A DNA stretch of 64,000 bases from Epicoccum nigrum. Taxonomy: Eukaryota > Ascomycota > Dothideomycetes > Pleosporales > Didymellaceae. The position numbers and the translations under genes were made by a program. Below are positions 1 to 11,664 of this stretch, piece by piece. Position 1 is the stretch's first letter. The number at the start of each line of letters is the position of its first letter. The notes beneath the pieces were generated by a model. It did no database searches, was not told where the DNA came from, and saw only the letters and a list, made by a program, of their open reading frames with translations. The stretch covers positions 1,455,469 to 1,519,468 of the forward strand of contig KZ107842.1 of NCBI GenBank assembly GCA_002116315.1, given 5' to 3'.

Positions 1-823
1 CCCGATCTCGTACAGTATGTCCGCTACGCTTTCGGCCGCGTCTGAGTAGAGAGTGGTACCGAGTTGCTTGCACTTCGCATACATATGCTCTGCCATGTCA
101 AGGTGATCTTGACGAAAAGCCTGGAGGTCTTGCGTTAGTATAGGCGTCTCGGATGACGAGCTGATATTGTCTTACGAGGGCAGCGCGCACAGCAAAATAC
201 TCGAGCTGCAATCGACTTGCGATGGTAGTATCATCGCTATCGCTTTGTTGGTCCTGGCCAGTCAAAATCTCTTCGTAGGCTGCCGCTCTCTCGAGAACCT
301 TCGTAGCACAATCGAAATCTTTGGCCAACACGCAAGCTTTCGCTGCTTTCAACGCAATCTTCATGAGGCGAATACACGCCTTGCGCTCTTGACCCTTCAC
401 CTTGTGACTGCCAGCCGAGTCGAGCAAGAGAAATGCATATGCACGCAAGAGACAAATGACTACGCCATGTCCTGCATCTATACTCTTGAGCCTGTCGCGT
501 TCATTGCTCTGAGTTGGATCATCTCGGTGTAATCGTGTGGACAAGTTCCAGAGCTCAGTGCCCAGCTTGTCAAGATTAGCGCGCTTCGCGGTTGCGGCTG
601 GCGAAGCTTGGAGAGGCAGATAACGTATGTTACTCCGAAGCTCTGCAGGCAACGCTGGGTCTTGGAGCTTGTCGAAGCGAGCTGCGAGGCCGGATGCGAA
701 AGCTGGAAGGTATCAGGTAAGCTTGAACCGATTATGATGAGAGCACTCACCGATGACAGCATGCACTCTCCTCTCGCGCTCAAGTTTAGATGCGGGCTGC
801 TGCAAAGCCATCTTGGGGTTCAT
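1..823 (-). CDS. SPO22: SPO22/ZIP4 meiotic ZMM protein, N-terminal part, cut by window edge
   Basis: Spo22/Zip4 is a TPR-repeat scaffold of the ZMM group that promotes crossovers and synaptonemal complex assembly in meiotic nuclei. The ATG is at 823-821. Three exons are visible: 751-823, 176-702 and 1-120. The introns are 703-750 (gtgagt...cag) and 121-175 (gtaaga...ctaac...cag). Splicing joins the frames cleanly and yields an all-helical sequence with family-like stretches (ELWNLSTRL, AYAFLLLDSA, VLERAAAYEEIL, then RQDHLDMAEHMYAKC across the second junction). Only about 240 of the usual 900-1000 residues lie in the window; the 3' part continues past position 1. The gene follows the AcuM-like gene on the same strand. 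The assignment rests on remembered family similarity; the exon structure is supported by frame and splice sites. Confidence 0.85.
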
Positions 824-1172
824 ACGATAGGGATGGTAGGATGGTGACTGACGGCAGTGGTGGGTGAGGATGTATAGACTCGCGCCTGCCTTCCCCAAAG
901 TGGCGCTGACCATCAGCAGCAACAACAACGGCATCAATCATGAGAACACGAAGACCCAGCACAAGAGGCATCGAAAAAGTAAAGCGCAGCAAGGCAGAAA
1001 TTAATTGGATGCGTCAGTGAGACGCTGGTATACCTCCGTCTATTCCAGAATGGGGCAATTGACCGCTCGCTATGTTCAGTGGCATTTTCTCCTGTGAACG
1101 CCAGCCCTATAGGTATAGCTATGCCAATTCCATCAAGTGCAGCTAACATATACACAAGCGCATACCGTAACA
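824..1172. other. Intergenic: AcuM-like 3' end / SPO22 promoter
   Basis: 349 bp between two minus-strand genes. It must hold the 3' UTR of the AcuM-like gene and the SPO22 promoter. I see no gene and no clear TATA box. A 132-codon minus-strand frame running through it contains the last AcuM-like exon out of frame and looks non-coding beyond it. Confidence 0.5.
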
Positions 1173-3114
1173 TTAGGTGGTCGGTAAAGGTCCAGGTATC
1201 GGTTCCGTGATCGGCAGAAAGTTCCCTACAATTAGCGCCGGTCTGCAGCATGTCAGCATTCGCTTCAAATTGATGCTTCGCGGGACTTACATGTTCCACA
1301 TGTCCCTCTTTACGGTGAATGAAAAGCAACACCTAATTTCAGGATCTTTCGAGTTTGGGTCCGGGTTTTTGAGGGAACAACTAGTGAGGATGGCCTTCTG
1401 TGTGTGATCGAAAGCTATTGCACCGAACTTTTCCCAGTAGGAGACCAGCGAGGGTTCCGCGATGATCTCGTGCAGCGCGATTGTTCCCTAACAGCGGTCT
1501 CAGCATTTTGATATATCGGAGAAACCGTAGATTCAATACTTACGTCTCGCAACTTCGACATTGGTGCATGAATGAGGCGTGCCATCTCTTTGTTTCCTCG
1601 GTAGATCTCGCCCGTCCTCCGCCAGCAGCACGCAGGTATTGCCATGCTTGCAAAAACTCGGTCATACTCCATCAGGCTCTTGTCGAACCACATCTCTACA
1701 CGCACCAGTTCCATGTCTGTCAGCTTTGAAACCCTTTCCCGAAACTTAGGCCGAAATCTGTCCAACTGCCGTAGGATCCGCACACGAGAAATCTGCTGCA
1801 AGTTCTGCTCCATGTATTGGTTGAGTCTTGCGTAGCCCTTCACATAGTTGAAAGGTTTCAACAAGCCAGCATCCATCTTCGCTTTGAGTAGCTTATTCAT
1901 ACGTTCTTCAGGGCTATCGTTTCCAGCTGGGTCAGCAGCCGCCATGAGGTACCTCTCTCGTGCCTTGTCGGCGATCGCATGATTTGTTGGCCTTTGAACA
2001 GCTTTGCTTACTGTAGTCTGCGCGGGTGGGGGAAGCAATGGGGGGTTTCTGGATGCGTTTGGATCGAAAGCTGAATTGTTGGGCATGGAACCCATAGTGT
2101 TCATCAGGGAGGCATCTGAAAATAAGGTGTGGAAATCGCTGCCGCCGTAGAAAGAGCCGTCATCCATGAGGTTGTTGTTCAAGAAATCGTTGAAGAGATT
2201 GTACTCATTGCTGACTTCAGATGTGTTGAACATATAGGACGGGTGAAAGTGATGCATATCCTGGAAGTTATTTTGAGAAGTAGAATGGAGGTCATCGTAG
2301 TTCAAGACTAGGCGTTTTCAGTAAGAAGCTCGTTGTGAACAGCTGGAATCATGTGTAACTTACAAGGTTGGTTGGCAGACGCCATTGTTGACATTTGTGG
2401 CGCAGAAACAGGGTCAGCCTGCGGAATCGAGGATGTACTGGCGGTTCTATTAGGAGGTAGTTGGTTTGGAGCCAGGTTCAGCCCTGCATCCGAAGCGCTG
2501 ATTTGCTGAGGCATGGCAGTGGGAACAGCGTCGGAGCTGGGCACCCTGCTTTTGGGAGCCTCGCTCTGAGCGTTGCTATTCTCAGCATCAGACTTGGATT
2601 TCTTGATGCCTTCACGAGGCTCGTCATGGCAGAGGTGCCCAATGTTCCTCTTTATACATCTTGTACATGGTCGCTCCTACAAACAGCATTAATCAGTACC
2701 AAATAGGAGTTACACAGAGAGTCAACCTACAAGGTCACAAGTCATGTGCTGAGAATCATCAAGTCAGCAAGTGTCTTTCAAGGGACGCGACGTAACGAAA
2801 CGCCATAGTTTGGAGATCAGGAAGACGGCTATGGCTTACCGAACGTCTGCAATAGATGCATGCTAATTGGAAACATTGGAGTCAGCAAACATCACGGGGC
2901 ACATCGTGGGAGCCTTACCGTGATTCACTTTCCTTCGCTTCTTGGAAGGCCGCGCAGGCGCATCAGACCCTGGCGCAGATGACGATTTGTCTTTGGACGG
3001 TGATCGACTCTTGGACGCAATTGATGTGGAGGCATCCTTCCCCTGGTCTACTGCTTTGGCACTTGTCATTTCAGGCGAGGCTGCTCCATTGGATTCTCGC
3101 GCAGCCTCCGGCAT
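1173..3114 (-). CDS. acuM: AcuM-like Zn2Cys6 transcription factor with PAS-like domain
   Basis: AcuM-type factors activate gluconeogenesis and use of non-fermentable carbon together with AcuK, and in Aspergillus fumigatus they also influence iron uptake. Seven exons: 2919-3114, 2840-2862, 2731-2748, 2364-2676, 1544-2307, 1291-1487 and 1173-1242 (526 aa). The N-terminus is acidic and Ser-rich, followed by a KKRRKVN basic run. The six-cysteine cluster follows (C-x2-C-x6-C-x5-C-x2-C-x8-C) and is assembled from four exons, two of them only 23 and 18 bp. Next comes an MFNTSEVSNEYNLFNDFL block, then a PAS-like region with FNYVKGYARLNQYME, CCWRRTGEIYRGN and SYWEKFGAIAFD. The tail reads VGNFLPITEPIPGP before TAA at 1175-1173. 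All junctions keep frame. AcuK/Ert1/Rds2 paralogues share the PAS region; the zinc-cluster context favours AcuM. Confidence 0.85.
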
Positions 3115-3960
3115 CAACCGTAGTGGTGTGGGCGGGTTTCAGAGCTGAGCGCCTTGCGCTCAGGGTGGCTTAGATGGGTCTGGTACGCGCACGAACGCCT
3201 GAACAAGCAAACGGAGCTGGTGAGTGGAGCACGTGTCTGGGGTCGCACAGCAGCGTGTGTCGTAAGTAAGTGCCAAGTAGGGATATGGACGTCGATCAGT
3301 GAATGTACATGGTCGCGTGGTTAGCCGGCGGGCAAGTGGAAGAAACCGGGAGCCGGAGATTCCCCGCAAACGTGCCGTTGCGGCGGGGTTGGAGGCAGAC
3401 GCCCACGCTCGTGAAATTCTTGTCACTGCTGTCATCTCTCAGATTGTCCCCGCTACACTGACCGACCGCGGCGGAATCGGCAACGAACGATGGATTTGCA
3501 GCAGAGCCGCAGCGACCTGTAGGAGCATGACTGGTGTCCGGCAGTAGCTGGGACGAATGGGTGGGGCCATCACGTGTGCCAATAGAACACTACGGCTGGG
3601 GTGATATGCACACCTGCATCAACGTGCATGTATTCATTCCGATGACCATTGCTTCGGTATGCATGTTACTATGAGTAGCACGTAGACGGTGCTCTGCCAG
3701 CTGCGCCTTAAGCATCATGATATAGCCCCTTCGCTTATGGAGCCACGAGGCGTCCGGCGGACCGTCCCTGTCGTACAGCGCCCGTTCCAAGATATTGGAC
3801 AGATACGACAACCTCAAGAACGCCTTGGTACATCCCCGTGAAGAACTCGATTCCATGCTTACCGCATTGGTGCACACCTGGTGCCCCTGCTGAAACCCAA
3901 ACGCACCGATCATAACTCCTTGAGCGCCCCAAAACAATACTGGACCTGCATGCCAATAGC
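3115..3960. other. Intergenic: AcuM-like promoter and CENP-Q 3' region
   Basis: 846 bp. It contains the promoter and 5' UTR of the AcuM-like gene and the terminator region of the CENP-Q gene. A minus-strand frame of 124 codons (3590-3964) has no recognisable motif, overlaps the CENP-Q stop by a few bases and is probably chance. Nothing else stands out. Confidence 0.45.
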
Positions 3961-5071
3961 TCACAACGTCGCGTATTGCAGTGCACTGCTATGTCTGTAC
4001 AGCACATCATCTAGTGCCGACTGTGCATCAGTCATGTAAAGGCCAATGCTGTCAAGCTGCTCGTGATTTCCCTGCATATTCTCTAAGCTGCGCCGGAGTT
4101 GGTTGAGAATCGGCGCCAGCTCTGCGTCAGGGGCGTCGAGCGCTGTAGTGTCTTTGGTAGTTGCTTGCTTCAAACGGATCTCGTCCGCATCGTCGCCGTC
4201 GCCTGCCCTAACATGTGTTTCGCTGTCTTGCAGAAGGCGGTGCACCTATGGCGAATCAGTACTATCGTCCAGAAGCTCCGTCGCTGCTACGTACCCGCCC
4301 ATGCTTTTGCTGGTGCTTCCATTCAGTCTGCCACCTCTTTGCATCCTTCTTCAGCTCTTCCAAATCCGTCTCGTCTTTGTCTCGAAGCTTTTGTGCGACT
4401 CGGACCTGCTCACTGAGGAGCTGCTTCAAATGACGAGCTGTAGATACATCCCTAAAGACCTGGCCATTGCGCTCAGTAAGCTTATCGATGTTGAAATGAT
4501 AGTCTCTAGCCTGAGGTGGTATTTTCGAAGCGGCCAGATGGCGCAACAGTCTCTTGACAAGCGGGTTCAGACTGTTGTGTGCAGCCATGACCTTGCGCTC
4601 GTCTCGTTGCGCGTTGGCGATGTCTTTCTTAGCGTCTTTCACGACAGTGTCTATCTGCTCCAGAACCTGCTGGGGCAGATGAGGCCAGGCTTCGATCACA
4701 TCTTGAGATATTTTCTTTGTCCGTGTTTCCAGTTGCACATACTGCTTCTGCGATTTCTTAGACTCTACAGCGATTTTATCGGCATTGTTGTTGGCTTTGC
4801 GCTGTCGGGGGCGGGAGGATTGGGTCTGCGTCGAAACGGCTACAGAGAGCTCGTCGGGCTCTTCCTCCCTCTGTGGCTCCTTCCTCAGCTTCGCCTTCTT
4901 TCCATTCGTTGCACTGGCTGTGGGCTTTGCGACTCGGGTTGTGGTGGCTCCGCCGTTGCGGCTCCCAGGCGGCCTGCCTCTCCGTTTCTTTCCGCCGCTA
5001 TCATTTACACGGGGCTGTGCCAACAAGTCATCAGCATGTCTCGCTCTCAGCGAGGGTGAAGTACGTACCAT
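3961..5071 (-). CDS. fta7: CENP-Q/Fta7-type kinetochore protein
   Basis: CENP-Q (Fta7 in fission yeast, Okp1 in budding yeast) is an inner-kinetochore CCAN subunit that pairs with CENP-U/Mis17. Two exons, 4295-5071 and 4246-excluded onward 3961-4245, are separated by a 49-bp intron (gtacgtag...catag, 4246-4294); the product is 353 aa. The N-terminus has an AT-hook-like KKRRGRPPGSRNGG at about 27-40, then basic linker. From about residue 100 it is charged helical coiled coil (IAEAWPHLPQQVLEQIDTVV-like region, then RHLKQLLSEQVRVAQKLRDK). Exon 2 adds ELAPILNQLRRSLENMQGN. Oddity: the ATG is followed directly by GTACGT, and a possible intron (about 57 bp, ending ttggcacag) could join ATG straight to PRVNDSGGKKRR; both versions share the same start codon. 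Naming is from domain layout, hence moderate certainty. Confidence 0.72.
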
Positions 5072-6446
5072 GACGTCGTGTGGGAACTGCTGGACGCGTT
5101 TGCTGTTGTTTACTATCGCGAAGCTTAATTCGCCGAGTCAATCATGTCACTAGCGCGGCCTAACTTGAGTCGTGCCAGCAACCGTCCTTAAGTTGTACCT
5201 TTCTCCAAGATCGCTTTCACGATGGAATGGGATTACTTTAATTGTGGCAGGTTGGCAGCAAATTCCTTCCATCACATGATTATGCAGTTGTGGCCTTCAA
5301 AATAGGATTAATTTCCGACAATATGCCCGCCCTCACCATCCAAGCTCCTCTTTCGATGCATATGCATATAGCTTTCTGTTCACAACTTTCTGGCCATCGA
5401 GCACGGTAGCATTCGGCGTCGTTTGGAGAATGCTACTTTTGCTATTTGCGATACATTTGGGGACCCGATCATTGGGGTTTCAATATGCGTAGTTCCTTGA
5501 TCGTGAGATTAGTAGCACATACGTTCAAGATGCTCTGGTGGGCACTTATATGATCATTCAAAGCTTCAATTCGATCGCTGGGTCCCAAATGTGAAACGCA
5601 TTTTCCGTTCAGCAGTCATAGCAAAAGACTAAAGAAGCAACGCGGAGCTGCATATGTCCTCGCTGCCCGAACAGACGCTTGGCGAGGTGCACGCAAGGAA
5701 GTGCAGACATATAGACAAGGTAGAATAATGTCTGCTTATACTTTGATATGCCTTCGCAGGGGAGATATGCAGCAGTGAGCAATAAGAATTCAATCAAGGC
5801 AAGATCCTACTAGTATTTACGAGGAACCCAGAAAGACAATCAACAACGATCTGTTAGAGAGTGCGGCTCAAATGTGTCAAGAGCTAGCGACACAAGCATC
5901 GAGTATATTGTGTAGAGTGAGCCCCAGCATGTCATAGGTAAGGGGTGAAACTTGGATGTCAATCACCGTTGGAAAGGGTCCGAGCAAACAGGTTCCAGAA
6001 GGCCACCCACTTCGCCAAGGGACCCACAATAGCGGAAAGACCACCGCCGTCATCAGCACCATGACGACAGCGCCAGTAGGTCGCGTTGTTGCCATGTTGT
6101 TCTCCCGAAAACACGCGTTGTCTTCCGCAACGGTGAACTGCTGGCTAGTCCTTGCATCTGCGATGAGCGCCGTTGTTATGCGCGCTGCTGCTGGCTGCTG
6201 GGAGGCACGTGCTTATGCGGCACTTCTGACAGCTTATTGGCGATCGCTAGGCATTTAACAACGATGCGTGACAGGGAGCGGCAAGCGCTCCAGCGATCCG
6301 TTCAAGGGTGTGTGCCCTGCTTGACGTGTTAAGGTGGGATCAAGTCGCCTAACAGGTCCAGGAGATTTGTTGACCGCCAGGGAGACTCTTAAACTCCCTG
6401 AGGCACCAAGCCAGCATGCTTCACCGCCCCACCACAGTTGTTCGAC
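5072..6446. other. Divergent intergenic region CENP-Q / unknown 1038-aa gene
   Basis: 1.37 kb serving as promoter for both flanking divergent genes. It is moderately AT-rich in 5,200-5,850. One short minus-strand frame (5877-6095, 72 codons from ATG) predicts a small protein with one hydrophobic segment (residues 8-26), listed separately. No other gene is visible. Confidence 0.45.
5877..6095 (-). CDS. Possible small single-TM protein (72 aa)
   Basis: An ATG-initiated frame encodes a short N-terminus (MATTRPTG), one hydrophobic stretch VVMVLMTAVVFPLLWVPW, then a short polar tail without motifs. I do not recognise a family. It sits in the long divergent intergenic region upstream of the CENP-Q gene, on the same strand. 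Length and lack of a second line of evidence mean it could be chance; the tail after about residue 50 reads less protein-like, so an intron or a different end is possible. Confidence 0.22.
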   Translation of the reverse strand: MATTRPTGAVVMVLMTAVVFPLLWVPWRSGWPSGTCLLGPFPTVIDIQVSPLTYDMLGLTLHNILDACVASS

Positions 6447-9400
6447 ATGTTGCGACGAATGAGCCGGCAGCTGAACGATGAAAGAGATGGCATCAAGCTG
6501 GAGCGCAAGAGGAGCAAGAGGGAAAGATTCTCAGAGTTCATTCGCTCGAGGTCTTTAAGAAGACAGAAGCCGCAGCAACAATGTGCAGCGAATGTACGCC
6601 GCACACTCTCTTTGTCCATCATATCATCTCTGTCGAGTCGTGTAGAACTCAGATCTCCACTACGTGAAGCTAATCTTGCGCTCTATTTTCTAGACATCCT
6701 CAAATGCGGACGAGACGCTGCTATTGCAACAATCACTAGGCCCCGAGACGAAGGCGATAAAATCTGAGCTGTCGCGCAGCTCTGTCGACGTGCTGCAGAC
6801 AACCCCGCTCGAAAAGGCCGAAGCAACTCCACACAACTCAACGGCACCCGTCGATGAACAAGAGACAGAAGTCAAGACGGTGGAGCTAGACCGAGTCGAG
6901 AGCTCAAACGATGCCTTACATTCTGTCGCATCCACCGAGCAAGCTGGTGGTTTGGTAACGGAGAAGGACGGGGAGCGCAATGCTCTGAGCAAAGAGAATG
7001 TACATGCGCTGTTCTCGGGTGCTCCAACCTTTAACACGAAGGTCGTGGATGGACGGGTGTCGCCTGGGGTCTTGTATCCATGGGACAACGAAGTAAGACA
7101 CGACACTACGGATTCAGTCATTCCGGATCAACCTTCGTACATGTCTGCAACGGCGCACACGCATACCATAACTGGTAGCCCGATGCCAAATGCACAGAGA
7201 GAGCACCAGGTGTATCAAACGGACGCTTTTGAGACGCCGAATTGGCTTAGTGCACAAGGTTTGGAACCTGGGACTGTTGGCTTTGCGCACTTCGTAGAGC
7301 TGCCCTCCGCGGACAATCTTGTCACGGAACCTCACCATCACGAGGCTAGTGAAGAATTCGCCGAGATATCCAGGAACAAAGAGCTTATGCATTCCAACCC
7401 CGAGCGCATCGGTATACGCGCTGTGGAAATGGATGCTGTGTACAATCGTCTTATCGAGTTCCAAGATTTGTACGAAACGTTCCAGCAAGGCCCAGAACGC
7501 ATCACCATCCTCAACAACCAAAGTACTGGCGATTTATACGCACACCTCTTCAGTACATTTTTGACACCTCCGGGCTATTATGGTGCCGACCTCGACCCGA
7601 CGGGCCTGCAAATTCAAATCCTTACCATCCTCAAGATTCTGAACCTGAAAGGCATTTGGCATGATTTCAGTCTTGTCGAATGGAGGATCAGACTAGGACA
7701 GGTTCTCTTCAGCGATCCAGAAGTTGTGCCCGAAGGGGAGATCCCACCTTTGTGGACAGAAAGAGATGTCCTATTGCTCCAGATCAGCTTGTCTTGCGAG
7801 CTACTGCTCAGATTGGATGCAATCTCGGCGACAAGGGCCGGCGAGATCGATGACCAGACACACATCACAGCCCGTGAGATTGCAACATTCAAAAGTCTCA
7901 CTACAAGAAAGACCAATTGGGACATGGTTGTGGCACGCAGGTTTCTGGAGAATGTGCTGGTCATCAGAGGCGATGACAACAGCGCTTTGACTCCACCACC
8001 AGAGAAACGCGGCATCTTTGCAATTCTTGGTGTGAGTACACCTAAGGAGCTACCTAGATCAGACGTGATTTTCCTACCGCAGCATCAATCGCGTCAGCTC
8101 TCGGGTCTCCTTCATTTTGCCGAGACGATCAACTGGCCAACTATCGAAGCAATCGTGAAGTCGATGGCCGAGAAGCTTGGTGACCCTGATCAGCTTGCTG
8201 CACAAACACCCCAGGCTGCTTCGCCGAGCGCTTGGACATTCAATCCTACCACACCTTCAGTTGTGAGTGTCTATGGAACGCCTCTCCAGACTCCACGATC
8301 TGTCAACCATCAACTTGAAGATTACTTTGGCTCCATTCAGAGACCGGCTGCCAGCCGTAACAAGTCTTCATCACTTCGCATGCCCCTATCCAGAACGCTC
8401 TTGTCTCCGCAAGGCAACGATAAAGCGTCAGTGGTTAATATTGGTGGTTGGCTGAGCCGCTCCTTCTTGACAGGGATGGTCTTGCCAGGAGAGGCCATCT
8501 CCCATTTTCTGTTGTCAACACTTCTGGAGAATGATGAACTTGCGATGTCCGCCCTCGGTGACTCAGCAGATCTCTATGGTGGGTTCGTCTACAGTGGCAG
8601 GACCTGGTGGAGTAAAGCGTCCATTGTTGGCCGAGTGTTCGCCTGCTCCGAAGGAGCACAAGAGTGCATGGGATGGATCTACGTGGACAGACTGCCTGAG
8701 GGAGCGGTCGAGGGCTGGTACCCCGTTCAGAGCGAACAGTTGTCCGTCAAATCACGCACTGCATCAGAGGAGGATGTTGTGGCACTCGACTCAGCTGCCC
8801 TTCCTGTCACCTTGGACGATTCAGTCAAGTCCACAGACTTTGTTATGCCCAAAGATCTCGACGGCGCTTCCACCACCTCTATTCGTCTTGTCCAGTGGGA
8901 TCTGACTGCACTCAATACCGACCTTATCGACGATGATATGGGTACATCAGCAACTGGAAACGATCTGTATACGCCAACGGTCACTTTCGAGATCGACGGG
9001 AATCGAGATAGCCACGTGTTGACACTCACCCACGAGGTGCAGTTCGTAACGTCCTGGCCCTGCTTTACACCAGCGTCAACATCGGCTTTGAGCCCACGAC
9101 ATGTGGTGAAACGCGCAGCAGCAGGTACCCTATCGCACACATCCTCGAAACGAAGCATTAGTGCCAGTACGAAACTGTCTATTCGCAGCAGCACTCATGG
9201 CTTTGAACCTCTCTTGTCACACCCTCCAACAGCAACGGACTTGGGGCCACAGCGCGTGTATGCTGCCGAAGGCGACGAAGAACAAGCAGGCTCAACGATA
9301 CTAGACGGTCCAGTTGTTGCCCACCCCTTACATTCGTCCTATCACCACAAGGTCGTGCCTGTGGCCAGCTTACTGGACCCGAACTTTGCACTACCCTTCA

Positions 9401-9663
9401 CGGTGTCGGCAAGCAATCTACCCACTTGCTCCTCCTCAACCCTTCTACGAGACGGACACGACGAAGGTATCAGTGACAACAACCATAAGACAGTTCTTAT
9501 CATCGATGCACGAGGCAAAGCAGATGCTCAGCTGCTTGCCAGGGCTTGGTGCGCCGAGAAGGGCTACCATGCTCTGGTGGGGCGTGTAGGGAGAACATGC
9601 CTTGCCTGCTGCATCCGGGAAGCGCGCGGTCTCGGTATCAACATTGTAATAAGGATCTCATAA
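6447..9663 (+). CDS. Conserved fungal protein of unknown function, 1038 aa
   Basis: Two exons, 6447-6593 and 6694-9663, flank a 100-bp intron (gtacgc...ttctag); the junction keeps frame (AAT|ACA). The first exon is a highly basic helix (MLRRMSRQLNDERDGIKLER). A Ser/Glu-rich disordered region follows, up to about residue 190. A helical core (about 280-620) has motifs such as TFLTPPGYYGADLDPTGLQ, DFSLVEWRIRLGQVLF and RRFLENVLVIRGD. A second globular block includes SRSFLTGMVLPGEAISHFL and YGGFVYSGRTWWSKASIVG. The C-terminus ends with LARAWCAEKGYHALVGRVGR and several cysteines. I recall similar uncharacterised proteins in other Pezizomycotina but cannot name a domain. No TM segment or signal peptide. 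Likely cytosolic or nuclear. The long frame, splice sites and consistent codon use make the gene itself certain; the function is unknown. Confidence 0.85.
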
Positions 9664-10753
9664 GATGCTATCAGACGATGCGACGCGGGTTACACTTCAA
9701 CTGCGTACAAGCTTTTTTCTTTTCTCTATTCGAAATTGATCTAGACGAGTTCTGTTTGCTGCAAGCGCGTATATACACGATACCCTATTATCTAATTCAA
9801 GACGTTTAGCTACCTAATTCGACTTCACACATTGTCTGATTGGTGACATATACGCTCTGTTCTCGAAGAAGGTAGGAGTGTCACCGGTTTGTGTCTGGCA
9901 TGATCTAAGGTTTGCTAGACAATTCATAAGCAAGACAAGTCACTTCCGTTTGCGTACTTTAATTCTTACATGCAGTATTGCTCGTTAAGTCAACGCACAA
10001 ACAGCACCAAGAAAACACCATAAAAGTCACAAACGGATAGCGCAGGGGATGATAAGCAGTTAAACACTATAATGGCGACCGCTCGCCCGCGATGTCTCAC
10101 ACTAGCGACTTCCCGCGCATCTGCGAATCAACAGGTTCGTCCTGGTAAGACCGTGAATGAGCGCCCATGTGCAAAAACAGCGAACAGTGTCTATTACTGT
10201 CGTGAGGTCTAACTTCGCTATTCCTCAACGCACGTAGCCTTTAGGGAGCGGAGAACGAATCGACTTGGGCGCAGGGCTTCCATCGCTATCTGCAGCTAGC
10301 TCACTATAGCTAAAGCTCTCGAAGTGATTGCGTGTTGCTGTGTCGCTGTGCATGACGGTAGGAAGCCTGTGATGAATGGTAGCGTGCATTTCGCCTGTAG
10401 AACAGCTGATTCTAAGTAGGCCAGTAACGTAGGAATATATTTTGCACTTTGCCTGTAGGGGGTACGTAAGTGATTTCGTCTACTGCTGAACAGATGGAAA
10501 AAAGAAGAGCAAGAAGTCAAGCTTATATCATGATATAACTATTGCAGCTCATTGAATCCAAATTACGTCCAATGCCATTCAAATCCTTCTTTCGAACCAC
10601 CCTTCCGCATAGCAAACGGCGTGCAGACGACTTCGCTGAGGCCTCAGAACATCCAACAAACAAAGAGTATATCCCACGATCCACAGATCATATCCATTTA
10701 CAAAAATCTTGGCTACCAGCCTTTTCCTCTCTTGTCCACGGTCGTGCCCATGT
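9664..10753. other. Convergent intergenic region
   Basis: 1.09 kb between convergent 3' ends. It is AT-rich just after 9,664 (probable poly(A) signals such as the ttctttt and attgtaa runs). No coding signal or repeat recognised. Confidence 0.45.
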
Positions 10754-11664
10754 TTAGCGAGCAGCAGCAGGAGGCGCAGCAGCGGCAGTGCCCTGTTGAG
10801 CAGCTCCAGGGTTCATGCGCTTGCTCCTGTACTAAAGTTAAAATATTTCACAATGGAGGGGAGCATCCAACTTACATGAAGGTCCTGCTGAAGAAAGAGA
10901 TGAGGATCATGGGCAACCAGGAAGGCATCTTGGCGAAAGCCCAGGTAACGTAAGCGTAGGGGATAGCGAGGCCATACTGCTGGAGGGCGCCGTTGAAGGG
11001 GTGGAAGACACCCTCGTACGGAAGAATGTCGTCAATCTTGTTATCAATGACAAGCTCCTTGAATGTCTCGGTGGTGGTCGAGGTGCGGTTCAGTTGCTTG
11101 AAGCGAACCTCAGGAACGGGTGCCGACTGGTCGGCCAGCGGCTTGGGAATGCGAAACTGAATCAGCGATGGCGGGCCAACAGACCACGAGTTGCAGAGGA
11201 TGTTCTCCCTCTCGCAATCGATGAAGCCAAGCTTGGGCGACGAGGGCTTAGCGGCGATGATGGGGACGGATGCCTGTGGTTGTGAGCAGCGCGTCTGAGC
11301 TCTCCCACTCACAGGTACTTACGTTCCATGCCTTCTCAGAAGGCTCGCAGAAGCCGTAGCATGTGCTGTTGCCGCCGGTGACGAAGATCAGCCATTCCTG
11401 CGTGGCGGGAGCGCTGACAGTGGGGTCGACAGTCAACGTCTCCTTCCAGTTCTCGAGCGTGATGTTGTGCTGGACAACGGCAGCAGCTTTGGCGGCGGCG
11501 GCTGCGACAGGCGCGGAGGGCACTGAAGGCGCCGAGGGGATGACAGAGGCCACCGACGCGGTCGCCTGGTTGAAGAAGCCCTTGACCTTCTCGAGGAGAG
11601 GAATCTGCTGCTCGGCGAGAGCAAGCGCCGGCAGGGCAAGAACAGCCGTTGTCGAGAAACGCAT
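10754..11664 (-). CDS. Signal-peptide protein with C-terminal TM, probably ER/secretory, unknown function
   Basis: Three exons: 11323-11664, 10876-11273 and 10754-10826 (270 aa). The introns are 11274-11322 and 10827-10875, both with consensus ends. The N-terminus MRFSTTAVLALPALALAEQQ is a signal peptide with cleavage near residue 17. A Val/Ala/Ser/Pro-rich linker (about 35-60) precedes a small folded domain containing LENWKETLTVDP, EWLIFVTGGNSTCYGFCE and GFIDCERENILCNSWSVGPPS. A hydrophobic segment (YAYVTWAFAKMPSWLPMILISFF) follows, then a short basic and Ala/Pro-rich tail. I recall related proteins in other filamentous fungi; the CxxxC and the strand pattern suggest a thioredoxin-like fold, which is inference. 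The last exon adds only 23 residues and is supported by splice signals and frame. Confidence 0.78.

Noticed and set aside
3590..3964. 124-codon minus-strand frame after the CENP-Q stop
   Set aside because: No motif, starts inside the CENP-Q 3' end, and composition is not protein-like; kept only as a comment.
4103..5059. 318-codon plus-strand frame
   Set aside because: Antisense shadow of the CENP-Q gene; rich in Leu/Cys/Ser with no domain.
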